Positions 1-7,938 of a stretch of 39,111 nucleotides of DNA are shown in pieces. Position 1 is the first letter of the stretch, and every line of letters starts with the position of its first letter. A model generated the notes under the pieces. That model was given only the letters and a program-made list of their open reading frames with translations, searched no databases and was not told the DNA's origin. The stretch comes from a virus. Made by a program: the position numbers and the translations under genes. Location: positions 1 through 39,111 of the IMG/VR virus record IMGVR_UViG_3300046008_000380. The stretch is one strand, 5' to 3'.

Positions 1-39
1 ATGCTTAAACTAGACTCAAAGCCAGCGTATCAGTTCTAA
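1..39 (+). CDS. 3' end of an upstream gene (partial)
   Basis: An open frame enters from the left edge and ends at the TAA at 37-39; the last residues read LKLDSKPAYQF. The next gene starts on the base after the stop, so the two are probably translationally coupled. In T4 the gene before 59 is 33 (late transcription co-activator), so a gp33-like protein is possible by position. Twelve residues are too few to identify it. Confidence 0.5.
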   Translation: MLKLDSKPAYQF

Positions 40-585
40 ATGACACCTCAGGAAGTTGAAGCAATTTTTGATGCAGTGTGGTTAGGACTGCAAGGTAGGT
101 ATGATGCACTAAAGTATCATTTTAAGATGAAGACACCAAAGAATATATCCAATGGTGTCTTCTATAGATTGTCTATGAATGATAGTCTTACTAAAACAGA
201 CTTAATAAGATTGTTTATTTTACATACATTGATACATAATGAGTATAAAAAGAACTTAAGAATTTCAGACCAAGAGATATTAGAATATAAGCAGAGATTA
301 AGTAACCCTAGCTTATATCTTAATTTGGAACTTAAATCATTGACAATAAGTAAACTTAAACAACTCATTACAGAAACAGAATTTGGATCACCTTTAGCTC
401 AACAGACATTAGGAGGTAAAATTCACACAATAACTTTGCTTCAAATATGTGCAATAACAAAATGTAATTCAACATGGACTTGGGGAGGTTGGAAGGCTAT
501 TTCAGATAAGTTTGACAAGGCAATTCAATATATGCAGTTCACAAAGGATGAACAAATAAAACTAACAAAGTTGTTTACAGAATAA
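40..585 (+). CDS. 59: gp59-like loader of the replicative helicase
   Basis: This 181-residue protein resembles T4 gp59, which loads the gp41 helicase onto gp32-covered forked DNA. The segment QGRYDALKYHFKMK lines up with T4 NGKYDVIKYNWCMR. The following FYRLS, LIRLFILHTLIHNE and EILEYKQRLSN stretches follow the gp59 N-terminal helical domain in order. It is shorter than T4 gp59 (217 residues). Its place immediately before gene 32 is the conserved T4 arrangement and supports the call. The ATG directly follows the upstream stop. The alignment was made from memory, so a profile search would be the formal test. Confidence 0.82.
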   Translation: MTPQEVEAIFDAVWLGLQGRYDALKYHFKMKTPKNISNGVFYRLSMNDSLTKTDLIRLFILHTLIHNEYKKNLRISDQEILEYKQRLSNPSLYLNLELKSLTISKLKQLITETEFGSPLAQQTLGGKIHTITLLQICAITKCNSTWTWGGWKAISDKFDKAIQYMQFTKDEQIKLTKLFTE

Positions 586-602
586 CATTTTCATGATATT
601 AT
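574..602 (+). promoter_or_regulatory. Early-type promoter before gene 32
   Basis: TTTACA at 574-579 and TATTAT at 597-602 are separated by 17 bp. This is the same form as the other early promoters in the window, with one mismatch in the -10 box. It overlaps a late promoter box, so gene 32 could be transcribed in both phases. Confidence 0.5.
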
Positions 603-607
603 AAATA
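600..607 (+). promoter_or_regulatory. Late promoter box TATAAATA before gene 32
   Basis: An exact match to the T4 late consensus TATAAATA, 75 bp upstream of the gene 32 start. T4 gene 32 is likewise expressed early and late. Confidence 0.6.
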
Positions 608-635
608 GTTATGTAGGTAATATACTACATTTAAA

Positions 636-665
636 TTAGAATCGTTTAGAAAACTTTAGAATCGT
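636..665 (+). repeat. Direct repeat in the gene 32 leader, possible gp32 operator
   Basis: The 10-mer TTAGAATCGT occurs at 636-645 and again at 656-665, one 20-bp step apart, just before the gene 32 ribosome binding site (AGG near 667). In T4, gp32 represses its own translation by binding a leader of AU-rich repeats behind a pseudoknot. A similar role here is inferred from position and composition only. Confidence 0.4.
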
Positions 666-681
666 ATAGGAAAATAAAATT

Positions 682-1608
682 ATGGCATTAAATCATTCAG
701 CGTTAAAACGCCCATCAAGCAATCAAATCCAAGAATTGGCAAAGAAATTAGAGGCAGCAAATAAAGTTCCAGGAGCAGGTGACCGTCAGAAAGATGACCG
801 CTTTTGGCACCCAGAAATTGACTCTGCTGGTAATGGCTCTGCTGTTATTAGATTCTTACCACCAAAATCAGATGACTCATATCCATTTGTAAAAATCTAT
901 GACCACGGTTTCCAAGAGAACAATGCTTGGTACATTGAGACTTGTCCTACAACTAAAGGTCAAGGTAATCCATGTCCATGTTGTGAGCATAATTCTCAAA
1001 TGTGGAATTCTGGTATTGAGTCTGATAAAGAGATTGCTCGTAAGCACAAACGTCGTCTTAAATACTACAGTAATGTGTTAATTATTAAAGATCCAGCACA
1101 CCCAGAAAATGAAGGTCAAGTTAAAATCTTCCGTTATGGTGTTAAAATCTTTGAAATGATCCAAGCATGTTTCAACAATGATGCTGATATGGGTGAAGAA
1201 GCTTTCAATCCGTTTGGTTTCTTTGATGGTGCTAACTTTGGTATGAAAATTATCACTGTTGGTGGTTTTATTAATTATGACAAATCAAAATTCATCAAAG
1301 CACCAGATCTTTACAACGGTGATGAAGATAAGTTGATTGAAGTCTTAGAGAAAATGGCTGACCTACAAGAATTTGTTGCAGATGACAAATTTAAATCTTA
1401 CGAAGAATTAGCAGCTCGATTTAATCAAGTTGTGTTTGGTGTTAAGGGTAAAGGTGGTGTAAGTATTAAACAGGAAGCAGAAGATGAGTTTGCTCCGGCA
1501 CCACAAAAGGCAGCAAAAGAACATTCACCTAAAGAAGAACCAGCTAAACCTGCTAGTTCAGACGAAGATGATGACTTGAAATTCTTCCAAGATTTACTTA
1601 ATAAGTAA
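682..1608 (+). CDS. 32: Single-stranded DNA-binding protein gp32
   Basis: This 308-residue protein is the phage helix-destabilising protein that coats single-stranded DNA in replication, recombination and repair. The N-terminus carries the basic LAST-like segment (HSALKRPSS) used for cooperative binding. The zinc site is H75, C88, C98 and C101, with exactly the T4 spacing (12, 9 and 2 residues between ligands). The C-terminus is the expected acidic protein-interaction tail (SDEDDDLKFFQDLL). It follows gp59 and is followed by a strong hairpin. Length matches T4 gp32 (301). Confidence 0.95.
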   Translation: MALNHSALKRPSSNQIQELAKKLEAANKVPGAGDRQKDDRFWHPEIDSAGNGSAVIRFLPPKSDDSYPFVKIYDHGFQENNAWYIETCPTTKGQGNPCPCCEHNSQMWNSGIESDKEIARKHKRRLKYYSNVLIIKDPAHPENEGQVKIFRYGVKIFEMIQACFNNDADMGEEAFNPFGFFDGANFGMKIITVGGFINYDKSKFIKAPDLYNGDEDKLIEVLEKMADLQEFVADDKFKSYEELAARFNQVVFGVKGKGGVSIKQEAEDEFAPAPQKAAKEHSPKEEPAKPASSDEDDDLKFFQDLLNK

Positions 1609-1624
1609 TTTTTAATAATTAACT

Positions 1625-1642
1625 ATGGGGCTTCGGCCCCAT
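1625..1642 (+). terminator. UUCG hairpin after gene 32
   Basis: ATGGGGC-TTCG-GCCCCAT is a perfect 7-bp stem with a UUCG tetraloop, 17 bp after the gene 32 stop. The downstream bases are AT-rich but not a pure T-tract. Confidence 0.75.
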
Positions 1643-1647
1643 TATAG

Positions 1648-1655
1648 TATAAATT
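1648..1655 (+). promoter_or_regulatory. Probable late promoter before gp26
   Basis: TATAAATT matches the late consensus at 7 of 8 positions, just downstream of the gene 32 terminator and 31 bp before the baseplate gene start. Confidence 0.45.
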
Positions 1656-1678
1656 AATAACATACTATGGAGATTGCT

Positions 1679-2434
1679 GTGTCAAAATTTAAAATACCAA
1701 CCCTACCTACATATAGAACTAAGCTACCTGACTCTAAAAAAGAGATTCAATTTAGACCATTTACTGTCAATGAAGAAAAGTTGTTAGTGATTGCAAAGTC
1801 TGAAGATAATGATGAGGTTCGTAAGCAAGCTATCGATGACGCCTCTATTAATATGATTAAGGCTTGCGTAGTTTCTGATGTTAATATTGAAGATTTGAGC
1901 TCAATTGACATTGAGTGGATTATTCTGCAATTAAGGATTAAATCTGTTGGTAATTTAGTTGAGTTGTATTTTAATTGCTTAAAAAGCTACGACGGAGTAA
2001 AGTGTAGAGGTAGAATTGAGCATACAATTGATTTGAATACAGTGTCTGTAGTTGATAAGCGAGACGGTAATACAATATCGCTCGACTTTGATGGTGAACC
2101 TTATGTAATGGAATTAAATCCAGTGTCGCTTACATTATATAAAAAGATTGCTGCTAAGATTGATACAGGACTCAATATCACAATTGAAACTGATATTTTG
2201 ATCCTATATAACATGGTCAAATCCATATATAACTCAGATGAGATGTTCACTAGAGACGATCTTAGTTTTGAAGAGTTTCGAGCCTTTGTAGGGCTATTCA
2301 CTCCACAACATAAAGAACAAATTAAGAAGTATTTTGCATCTCAACCATACTTAAACTATACAGCTCACCTCGAATGTCCGATTTGTAAGAATAAGACTGA
2401 ATATGAGTTAAGGAAGCTTGAAGATTTTTTTTAA
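1679..2434 (+). CDS. 26: gp26-like baseplate hub/assembly protein
   Basis: The product belongs to the T4 gp26 baseplate family: it begins SKFKIPTLPTYRTKLP, followed by KEIQFRPFTVNEEKLL, the typical opening of that family. The C-terminal half has a CPICKNKTEYEL knuckle plus an upstream cysteine. The GTG at 1679 is chosen because GGAG at 1669-1672 sits at normal spacing; an in-frame ATG at 1667 overlaps that site. The gene ends GAT TTT TTT TAA, which is also a slippery sequence (see next entry). The downstream neighbour is a tape-measure/hub-like gene, so this is a baseplate operon. Confidence 0.8.
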   Translation: MSKFKIPTLPTYRTKLPDSKKEIQFRPFTVNEEKLLVIAKSEDNDEVRKQAIDDASINMIKACVVSDVNIEDLSSIDIEWIILQLRIKSVGNLVELYFNCLKSYDGVKCRGRIEHTIDLNTVSVVDKRDGNTISLDFDGEPYVMELNPVSLTLYKKIAAKIDTGLNITIETDILILYNMVKSIYNSDEMFTRDDLSFEEFRAFVGLFTPQHKEQIKKYFASQPYLNYTAHLECPICKNKTEYELRKLEDFF

Positions 2435-2607
2435 TATATCTTAGCCACCAAACGGTAGAGACCTACTATGAAACAAACTTCATAATGGCTCAAGATTACA
2501 AATGGTCAATATCAGAAATAGAGAGCATGATGCCATGGGAAAGAGATATTTACGCACTAATGATTGCTAGCTGGGTTAAGAAAAAAAATGAAGCTCGTAA
2601 TAAATAA
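2422..2607 (+). CDS. -1 frame extension of gp26 (probable programmed frameshift)
   Basis: The gp26 frame ends inside a run of eight T (2425-2432), read GA[T TTT TTT] TAA. A -1 slip at this heptamer enters a frame that stays open for 58 codons to the TAA at 2605-2607, giving a fusion of about 309 residues. The extension contains YYETNF, WSISEIESMMPWERDIY and a basic tail ending KKKNEARNK. An internal ATG at 2485 could also start a 40-residue protein alone. The EIE..MPWER.IY pattern is what I recall as the usual C-terminus of gp26-family proteins in other T4-like phages, so the fused form is probably the full-length one. The slip itself is inferred. Confidence 0.7.
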   Translation, partial: RFFLIYLSHQTVETYYETNFIMAQDYKWSISEIESMMPWERDIYALMIASWVKKKNEARNK

Positions 2608-2624
2608 GGTAAAAAGGATACAAC

Positions 2625-4568
2625 ATGGGATTATTATCAAACCTCGAAAAGTTTAAAAGTACCAATACATTCATTGATACTTTAATCGGACAAAAGATAC
2701 GAGCTCTACCAGATATGATAGAGGACTCGTTCTATGATATGTTCGGAGGAGTTGGTATAAAGATTAGAGAAGCTAAAGAGAAGTCGAAGTTCATTAACGA
2801 CGCTCTTGAGCAAGCCTCTACAGTTTGGGAATTTGCTGTATTAAGAAAAAAGCTTTCGAAAAGAATATCTAATAAACTCCAAAAGAAAGCTGCTATTATT
2901 GGTAAAAAGAATGACTTCGTGGCTGAGAAGATGAAGGAAGCTGCAGCTAAGATATCAAAGGTAACTGATTGGAAAGATGCAAAAGATCACATTACAACAG
3001 CTCTTCAATTAGACGACTCCATTCAAGGTATTATCGGTGTAGTATTCAATGAATATGTAGAATCATACGCTCCAGCTGATGAAGCTGCTGGACAGTCGCT
3101 AGACAATGCGGTTGCTGCATTTGATTTCATATCACCTCAAGGCCAAGATACTATTAGAACTCTTCTCGTTGAAGCTCAACAAAAGAGTTTTAATGATATG
3201 GTGGATTCAGATCCAGAAGGATTTGATGTAGGGTTGATTAAGGAACATAAAGAAAAGCTTAAGGATATTCAACAAGCTAAGCCTGAAGACTTAAAGAAAC
3301 TTTTATTAGAAGCTACCAAGAACCGAGATGTAGCAAAATCGTTTAAAAGCGAGACTACAAAGCAGTTGATGGGAGATTCTAAGCCTGCTGTAGGAAGAAC
3401 TAGAACTTCAGCTCAAGCTGCTGAAGTTCAAAAGTCGAAAGGTCGCCCTCAAGGTTCTAAAGATTCTGTTGCAAGAGCTCCTAGAGGTAGATTAGGTGAA
3501 ATGGCTGCAGCGAGTGGAGATACTCCTAATCTCAATTCTATTATGAATGGTGGTGATGATAGAACAGCAGGAATGGCTAAGGAGTTTGAAGAGGGTACAA
3601 GCGGATTAGAGGGTGCCGATTTAACAACTGCTATGTACGCGCTTGAGTCAGCTCTTCAAGAGTTAGCAAATCAAATCTCATCGGGTGAACTTCAGCCGAG
3701 TCAAATATCAGAAGCCATGATGAACTCAGAAGGCACTGACTTCGGAAAAACAAGTATAGAAGATCAAATTGAGGGTGATAATTGGGAAGACGAAATGCTT
3801 CTAAATACTATCGCTATCAAAGAAGCTCTTGATAAAGGACCTTTGGCAGCCGCAGAAGAAGAGGGTGGTGGACTATTCGGTAAGATTTTTGATCTATTTG
3901 GTGAAAATGGAATGTTAGGTAAGTTTCTTGGCCCTATGGCTGGAATGGTGTCTAAAATATTACCTATGATCGGTCAGTTAGGATCTTTGTTAGGACCAGT
4001 CGCTGCCGTGTCCGCTGCTGGATTTGCTGGATATAAAGCGGGTACGTGGCTAAATGAAAATGCAATTAATCCTCTAGTAGAGAAGCTTACTGGCGAGAAG
4101 GGAGCTACTCTCGGAAGCGCTGTCTATGATGGAGTTGACTCAATTCAATCCTTATGGGGAGGCGATGATAAGTCAAAAGCTAAAGAGTCTGAAAAAGAAC
4201 AATATCAGAAGATGTATGATGATAAAGTTAAGGCTGGAACAAAAGTAACTCCGAAGTTTGCGGCACTTGTATCAAAAGCTGGCGTACAAGTAGATCCTGC
4301 TATGGTTTTAGCTGAGGGTGAAACTCCAGGTCCGAAAGCTGCTTCTCCAACAGCTGAAATGAAACAGCAGACTGAAGAACAACGAAAATTTGAAGAACAG
4401 GTTGCCTCTGCAAATGCTAATGCAAAAGCAGCAGGTGGTACAGTAGTTAATGCACCAACTACAATTAATAATAAGACAGTTACACCTCCACCAGTTAATT
4501 ATGCCCCAGTAAGAACAGGTGAATCTGCTATCTCAAGGGCAAAAGATAGATTGGCTATTGTCCGATAA
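2625..4568 (+). CDS. Tape-measure / baseplate hub-like structural protein (gp29-like)
   Basis: This 647-residue protein has a charged helical N-terminal half (roughly 1-250), a low-complexity middle, then a hydrophobic glycine/alanine region around 425-475 (LGPMAGMVSKILPMIGQLG, AAGFAGYKAGTWLNENAINP). That pattern and length suit T4 gp29 (590 residues), the hub protein that measures tail length. The C-terminus is rich in Ala, Asn and Thr and reads like a virion protein. A Shine-Dalgarno AAGGA precedes the ATG. It follows the gp26 gene, supporting a baseplate role. No catalytic motif was seen, and the exact T4 equivalence is inferred. Confidence 0.5.
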   Translation: MGLLSNLEKFKSTNTFIDTLIGQKIRALPDMIEDSFYDMFGGVGIKIREAKEKSKFINDALEQASTVWEFAVLRKKLSKRISNKLQKKAAIIGKKNDFVAEKMKEAAAKISKVTDWKDAKDHITTALQLDDSIQGIIGVVFNEYVESYAPADEAAGQSLDNAVAAFDFISPQGQDTIRTLLVEAQQKSFNDMVDSDPEGFDVGLIKEHKEKLKDIQQAKPEDLKKLLLEATKNRDVAKSFKSETTKQLMGDSKPAVGRTRTSAQAAEVQKSKGRPQGSKDSVARAPRGRLGEMAAASGDTPNLNSIMNGGDDRTAGMAKEFEEGTSGLEGADLTTAMYALESALQELANQISSGELQPSQISEAMMNSEGTDFGKTSIEDQIEGDNWEDEMLLNTIAIKEALDKGPLAAAEEEGGGLFGKIFDLFGENGMLGKFLGPMAGMVSKILPMIGQLGSLLGPVAAVSAAGFAGYKAGTWLNENAINPLVEKLTGEKGATLGSAVYDGVDSIQSLWGGDDKSKAKESEKEQYQKMYDDKVKAGTKVTPKFAALVSKAGVQVDPAMVLAEGETPGPKAASPTAEMKQQTEEQRKFEEQVASANANAKAAGGTVVNAPTTINNKTVTPPPVNYAPVRTGESAISRAKDRLAIVR

Positions 4569-4573
4569 ATTTG

Positions 4574-4602
4574 TTTACATGATACATTAGGTAGGTTATA
4601 AT
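4574..4602 (+). promoter_or_regulatory. Early-type promoter, possibly giving a leaderless mRNA
   Basis: TTTACA (4574-4579), 17 bp, TATAAT (4597-4602). The ATG of the deaminase at 4609 lies about seven bases past the -10 box, where transcription should begin, so this mRNA may have no leader. Confidence 0.75.
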
Positions 4603-4608
4603 GTATCA

Positions 4609-5025
4609 ATGAAACAAAAACATAAAGATTTCTACTTAAGTGTAGCAAAACAAGCGGCACTACTGTCAACAGCAAAAAGAAAACAAGTTGGAGCTGTAGT
4701 AGTAAAAGATAATAAGATCATATCATTTGGTTATAATGGAACACTTGCTGGTTTAGATAATACTTGCGAAGATGAAGAAGGCAATACAAAACCCTCAGTA
4801 ATACACGCCGAAGCTAATGCAATTCTTAAATTAGCAGCCTCTACTGAGTCAGCAACTGATGCTTCTTTATTCCTAACTCTATCACCTTGTATAGAGTGTG
4901 CAAAAATGATTATTATATCTGGTATAACTGAATTGTATTACCTTGAAGACTATAGAGATAGAACTGGATTAGACTTTATAATGAATAACTCAAACATAAA
5001 TATTTTTAAAATGGAAACTAAATGA
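4609..5025 (+). CDS. cd: dCMP deaminase
   Basis: A zinc-dependent deaminase of 138 residues converting dCMP to dUMP for thymidylate synthesis. The HAEANAI motif supplies the zinc histidine and catalytic glutamate, and PCIECAK supplies the two zinc cysteines. The substrate-loop pattern SFGYNGT fits the dCMP/ComE family. It starts the nucleotide-metabolism block that continues into nrdA and nrdB. The next gene overlaps its end by four bases, so they are co-translated. Confidence 0.9.
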   Translation: MKQKHKDFYLSVAKQAALLSTAKRKQVGAVVVKDNKIISFGYNGTLAGLDNTCEDEEGNTKPSVIHAEANAILKLAASTESATDASLFLTLSPCIECAKMIIISGITELYYLEDYRDRTGLDFIMNNSNINIFKMETK

Positions 5026-5300
5026 AAACAACTGAATCGGCGGGTATCAAATCAGCAGTAATAGCAAATCGCATGGGAACATTTAAAATTAAGTCTGGTT
5101 ATATATTTAATGATCCAGAATTAGTATTTGCTGTTACAACAAAAACTCTTATCATTAAAACAGAACATGATTTTGTTACTGATACAATTACCTATTGGGC
5201 TTATGCACCATATTTTGATATTATTAAGACTGGTGGTGTAATCCCAGAGTATGATGTTCAAATAAGCAAAACTCATTTTACATTTGTGAAAGTAGATTAG
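5022..5300 (+). CDS. Small protein of unknown function
   Basis: This 92-residue product starts in an ATGA overlap with the deaminase and ends just before nrdA. It looks like a small beta-rich soluble protein (VIANRMGTFKIKSGYIFND, THFTFVKVD), with no cysteine cluster, membrane segment or recognised motif. Its tight coupling suggests expression with the nucleotide genes, but no function can be assigned. Confidence 0.7.
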   Translation: MKTTESAGIKSAVIANRMGTFKIKSGYIFNDPELVFAVTTKTLIIKTEHDFVTDTITYWAYAPYFDIIKTGGVIPEYDVQISKTHFTFVKVD

Positions 5301-5301
5301 T

Positions 5302-7119
5302 ATGGAATATCTTGGTATTAATATTGATTTAAGCAGAGATTCATTATTCTCTGAGTCTGGTCTACAACGACTTAAAGATGGTTATATGTTGGATGATGAA
5401 ACTAGTCCGCAACATAGATTTGCATATGTTTCAAAAGCATTTTCTTCCAATCCCGAACACGCTCAAAGATTATATGATTACTCCTCAAAAATGTGGCTGT
5501 CGTATGCTACGCCTATACTTTCGTATGGTAAGACTAAAAAGTCACTACCAATATCGTGCTTTGGTAGCCTTCTTGATGACAGCATGGAATCTATTTTGGG
5601 AACCAGCTCCGAAACACGTATGCTTGCGGTGGTTGGTGGAGGTGTTGGCTTACATGTTGGTCTTCGGCCTGGCGATAAAAAGTCTAGTGGTATTATTCCA
5701 CATCTAAAGACATATGATGCTGACACTCTAGCATTTAAACAAGGTACTACTCGCCGTGGTGCAACTGCTGCTTATCTAGATGTAAATCACCCAGAGATTA
5801 TTGAATTTCTTGAAATGCGTAAACCAACAGGTGGTGATCCAAACCGTAAATGTTTGAACTTACATCACGGTATCAATATTTCAGATGACTTCATGCGTCG
5901 AGTTGAATTGTTATCTACTCAAGAAGGTCTCTCAACACAAGAACGAGAAGAACTTGAAAAATTCCCATTAGTTAATCCACATACTAAAGAAGTAGTTGAA
6001 TATATTTCTACTACTGAATTGTGGGAACGCATACTTACAGTCCGCATGGAAACAGGTGAACCTTACTTGTTATTCATTGATACTGCTAATGCTGCTGTTA
6101 AACAATACCAAAAAGATTTAGGTCTATCAATTAAAGGTTCAAACCTTTGTATTGAGATTATGGAAGTTACTGACATGCTTCGTAGTTTTGTATGTTGCCT
6201 ATCATCTTATAATCTAGAAACATATGATGATTGGAAAGGTAATAAACAATTCATCCGTGATGTACATGAGATGTTAGATAATGTACTTACAGTCTTTATT
6301 GAAAAAGCATCACAATACCCTGAATTGAAGAAAGTAGTTTACTCTGCTATTCAAGAACGGTCTATAGGTATGGGTGCTATGGGTTGGCACGCTCTATTAC
6401 AGAAACGTGGTATCCCATTTGAATCTGCATTGGCTGTCGGCTTAAATAATCAAATCTGGTCATGGCTTAATGAGACTGCTACAGAAGTTAATATTCAATT
6501 AGCAAATGAGCGTGGTACTTGCCCTGATGCTGCAAGTGGAGGTGTTGTTTGGAGAAATACTAACATGTTTGCAATTGCACCAAATGCATCATCTGCTATT
6601 ATTTTAAATACATCACCAAGTATTGAACCATACAAAGCTAATATCTTCTTAGAGAAAGGTGTTAATGGTACTAAAACAACTAAGAATAAGTTCCTAGTTA
6701 AACTATTACAAGACTTAGGTAAAGATACACAAGAAGTCTGGTCAGAGATTATCAGTAATGATGGTTCAGTTGCCACATTAGACTTCTTAGATGACTATCA
6801 AAAAGATGTGTTTAAAACTGCTATTGAGTTAGATCAAACTTGGTTAGTGCAACATGCTGCTGATAGACAACAATATGTTTGTCAAGGTCAATCTTTAAAT
6901 CTATTCTTTAGTCCTACTGTTGATGTGCAATACTTACACTTAGTACATTTAATGGCATGGCAACAGGGTTTGAAATCACTCTACTACTGTCGTTCAAGTT
7001 CAATGAGAAAAGCAGATAGTATTGGTAAGAAAGTAGAAAGAGAAAGAATTGAAACATTGGCCGAAATGGCCTCTAAATTAGCAGCAGGGGAGGATGAATG
7101 TTTAGCATGTGCTGGATAA
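5302..7119 (+). CDS. nrdA: Ribonucleoside-diphosphate reductase large subunit
   Basis: Class I large subunit, reducing ribonucleotides to deoxyribonucleotides with NrdB. Visible catalytic features are the redox cysteine in PISCFG, the radical-site NLCIE (Asn, Cys, Glu), the second redox cysteine region SFVCCLSS, the tyrosine pair in SLYYCRSS for radical transfer, and a C-terminal CLACAG pair for re-reduction. At 605 residues it is well short of the usual 750 or so; the N-terminal ATP-cone domain appears absent, implying no dATP feedback through that domain. An HNH gene separates it from nrdB. Confidence 0.95.
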   Translation: MEYLGINIDLSRDSLFSESGLQRLKDGYMLDDETSPQHRFAYVSKAFSSNPEHAQRLYDYSSKMWLSYATPILSYGKTKKSLPISCFGSLLDDSMESILGTSSETRMLAVVGGGVGLHVGLRPGDKKSSGIIPHLKTYDADTLAFKQGTTRRGATAAYLDVNHPEIIEFLEMRKPTGGDPNRKCLNLHHGINISDDFMRRVELLSTQEGLSTQEREELEKFPLVNPHTKEVVEYISTTELWERILTVRMETGEPYLLFIDTANAAVKQYQKDLGLSIKGSNLCIEIMEVTDMLRSFVCCLSSYNLETYDDWKGNKQFIRDVHEMLDNVLTVFIEKASQYPELKKVVYSAIQERSIGMGAMGWHALLQKRGIPFESALAVGLNNQIWSWLNETATEVNIQLANERGTCPDAASGGVVWRNTNMFAIAPNASSAIILNTSPSIEPYKANIFLEKGVNGTKTTKNKFLVKLLQDLGKDTQEVWSEIISNDGSVATLDFLDDYQKDVFKTAIELDQTWLVQHAADRQQYVCQGQSLNLFFSPTVDVQYLHLVHLMAWQQGLKSLYYCRSSSMRKADSIGKKVERERIETLAEMASKLAAGEDECLACAG

Positions 7120-7144
7120 AATATATTTTCAAATAATTTCAAAA

Positions 7145-7189
7145 TTAACCTTCACATGTATAAATATATAATAAACATGTGAAGGTTAA
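7145..7189 (+). promoter_or_regulatory. Hairpin with late promoter in its loop, controlling the HNH gene
   Basis: TTAACCTTCACATGT (7145-7159) is perfectly complementary to ACATGTGAAGGTTAA (7175-7189). The 3' arm holds the AAGG ribosome binding site. The late box TATAAATA (7159-7166) starts at the end of the 5' arm and runs into the loop, so a late transcript would start after the 5' arm and leave the site free, while read-through RNA from nrdA would fold and hide it. Confidence 0.7.
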
Positions 7190-7193
7190 TAAA

Positions 7194-7934
7194 ATGAATT
7201 ATAAAAAGCAATACGAGTCATTAGTAAAAACTAGAAAAGAAAGAATTTTAAAGGAGGGTGAATATTACGAAAGGCATCATATATTGCCCAAATGTCTAGG
7301 TGGGTCAAATGATAAAGAAAATTTGGTAGTACTAACGGCAAGAGAACATTATATTGCCCACTGGCTTCTTTGTAAAATATATCCAGAATCATGGAAAATA
7401 AAAAGTGCATTATTTCAAATGGCGAAATGCAACGGCAAGAACAAAAGAGTTATTTCGTCTTCCCAATATGAAAGAGCTAAAAAATATAATTCATTGGCAT
7501 TAAAACAGAAATCAAAAGAACCCGGATATATAAACCCAGGAAAGTCTGAGAAATCAAGAAGTATAGCTAAAGAAAAATGGAATTCAGACTTGAATCCCAT
7601 GATAAGGTTTCCAGAGAGAAATCATACCGCAAAAAAGATAACAGTAGAATATGATGACGGGAGTATAAAAGAATTCAAAATGAAAAAAGCTTTGGCTCTT
7701 GAATTAAAATCGAAAACAAATTTAACAGATTCTGCCATAAAGCACAGAATTAATAAAAATAATTTACAGGAATTTGGTTATAAAAATATAATCATGGAGA
7801 TAAAATTGAATAAACCTGGAATTGCCAGTATAGGTAGAAAATGGTATACTAATGGAATAGACAACATGTTTGTATTTCCTGGTAATGAGGCAATCGGATT
7901 TAAACTTGGCAGGACTAAAAAGATTAAAGGATGA
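7194..7934 (+). CDS. HNH homing endonuclease between nrdA and nrdB
   Basis: A free-standing HNH endonuclease of 246 residues. The motif YERHHILPKCLGGSNDKENL, then LTAREHYIAHWLL near residues 25-65, is the typical H-H-N-H phage type. A basic Lys/Asn-rich C-terminal half probably binds DNA. ATG 7194 is chosen because AAGG at 7182-7185 is well spaced; an in-frame GTG at 7179 lies inside the upstream hairpin. It ends five bases before nrdB. Insertion between reductase genes is a common homing site in T4-like phages. Confidence 0.85.
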   Translation: MNYKKQYESLVKTRKERILKEGEYYERHHILPKCLGGSNDKENLVVLTAREHYIAHWLLCKIYPESWKIKSALFQMAKCNGKNKRVISSSQYERAKKYNSLALKQKSKEPGYINPGKSEKSRSIAKEKWNSDLNPMIRFPERNHTAKKITVEYDDGSIKEFKMKKALALELKSKTNLTDSAIKHRINKNNLQEFGYKNIIMEIKLNKPGIASIGRKWYTNGIDNMFVFPGNEAIGFKLGRTKKIKG

Positions 7935-7938
7935 TATT

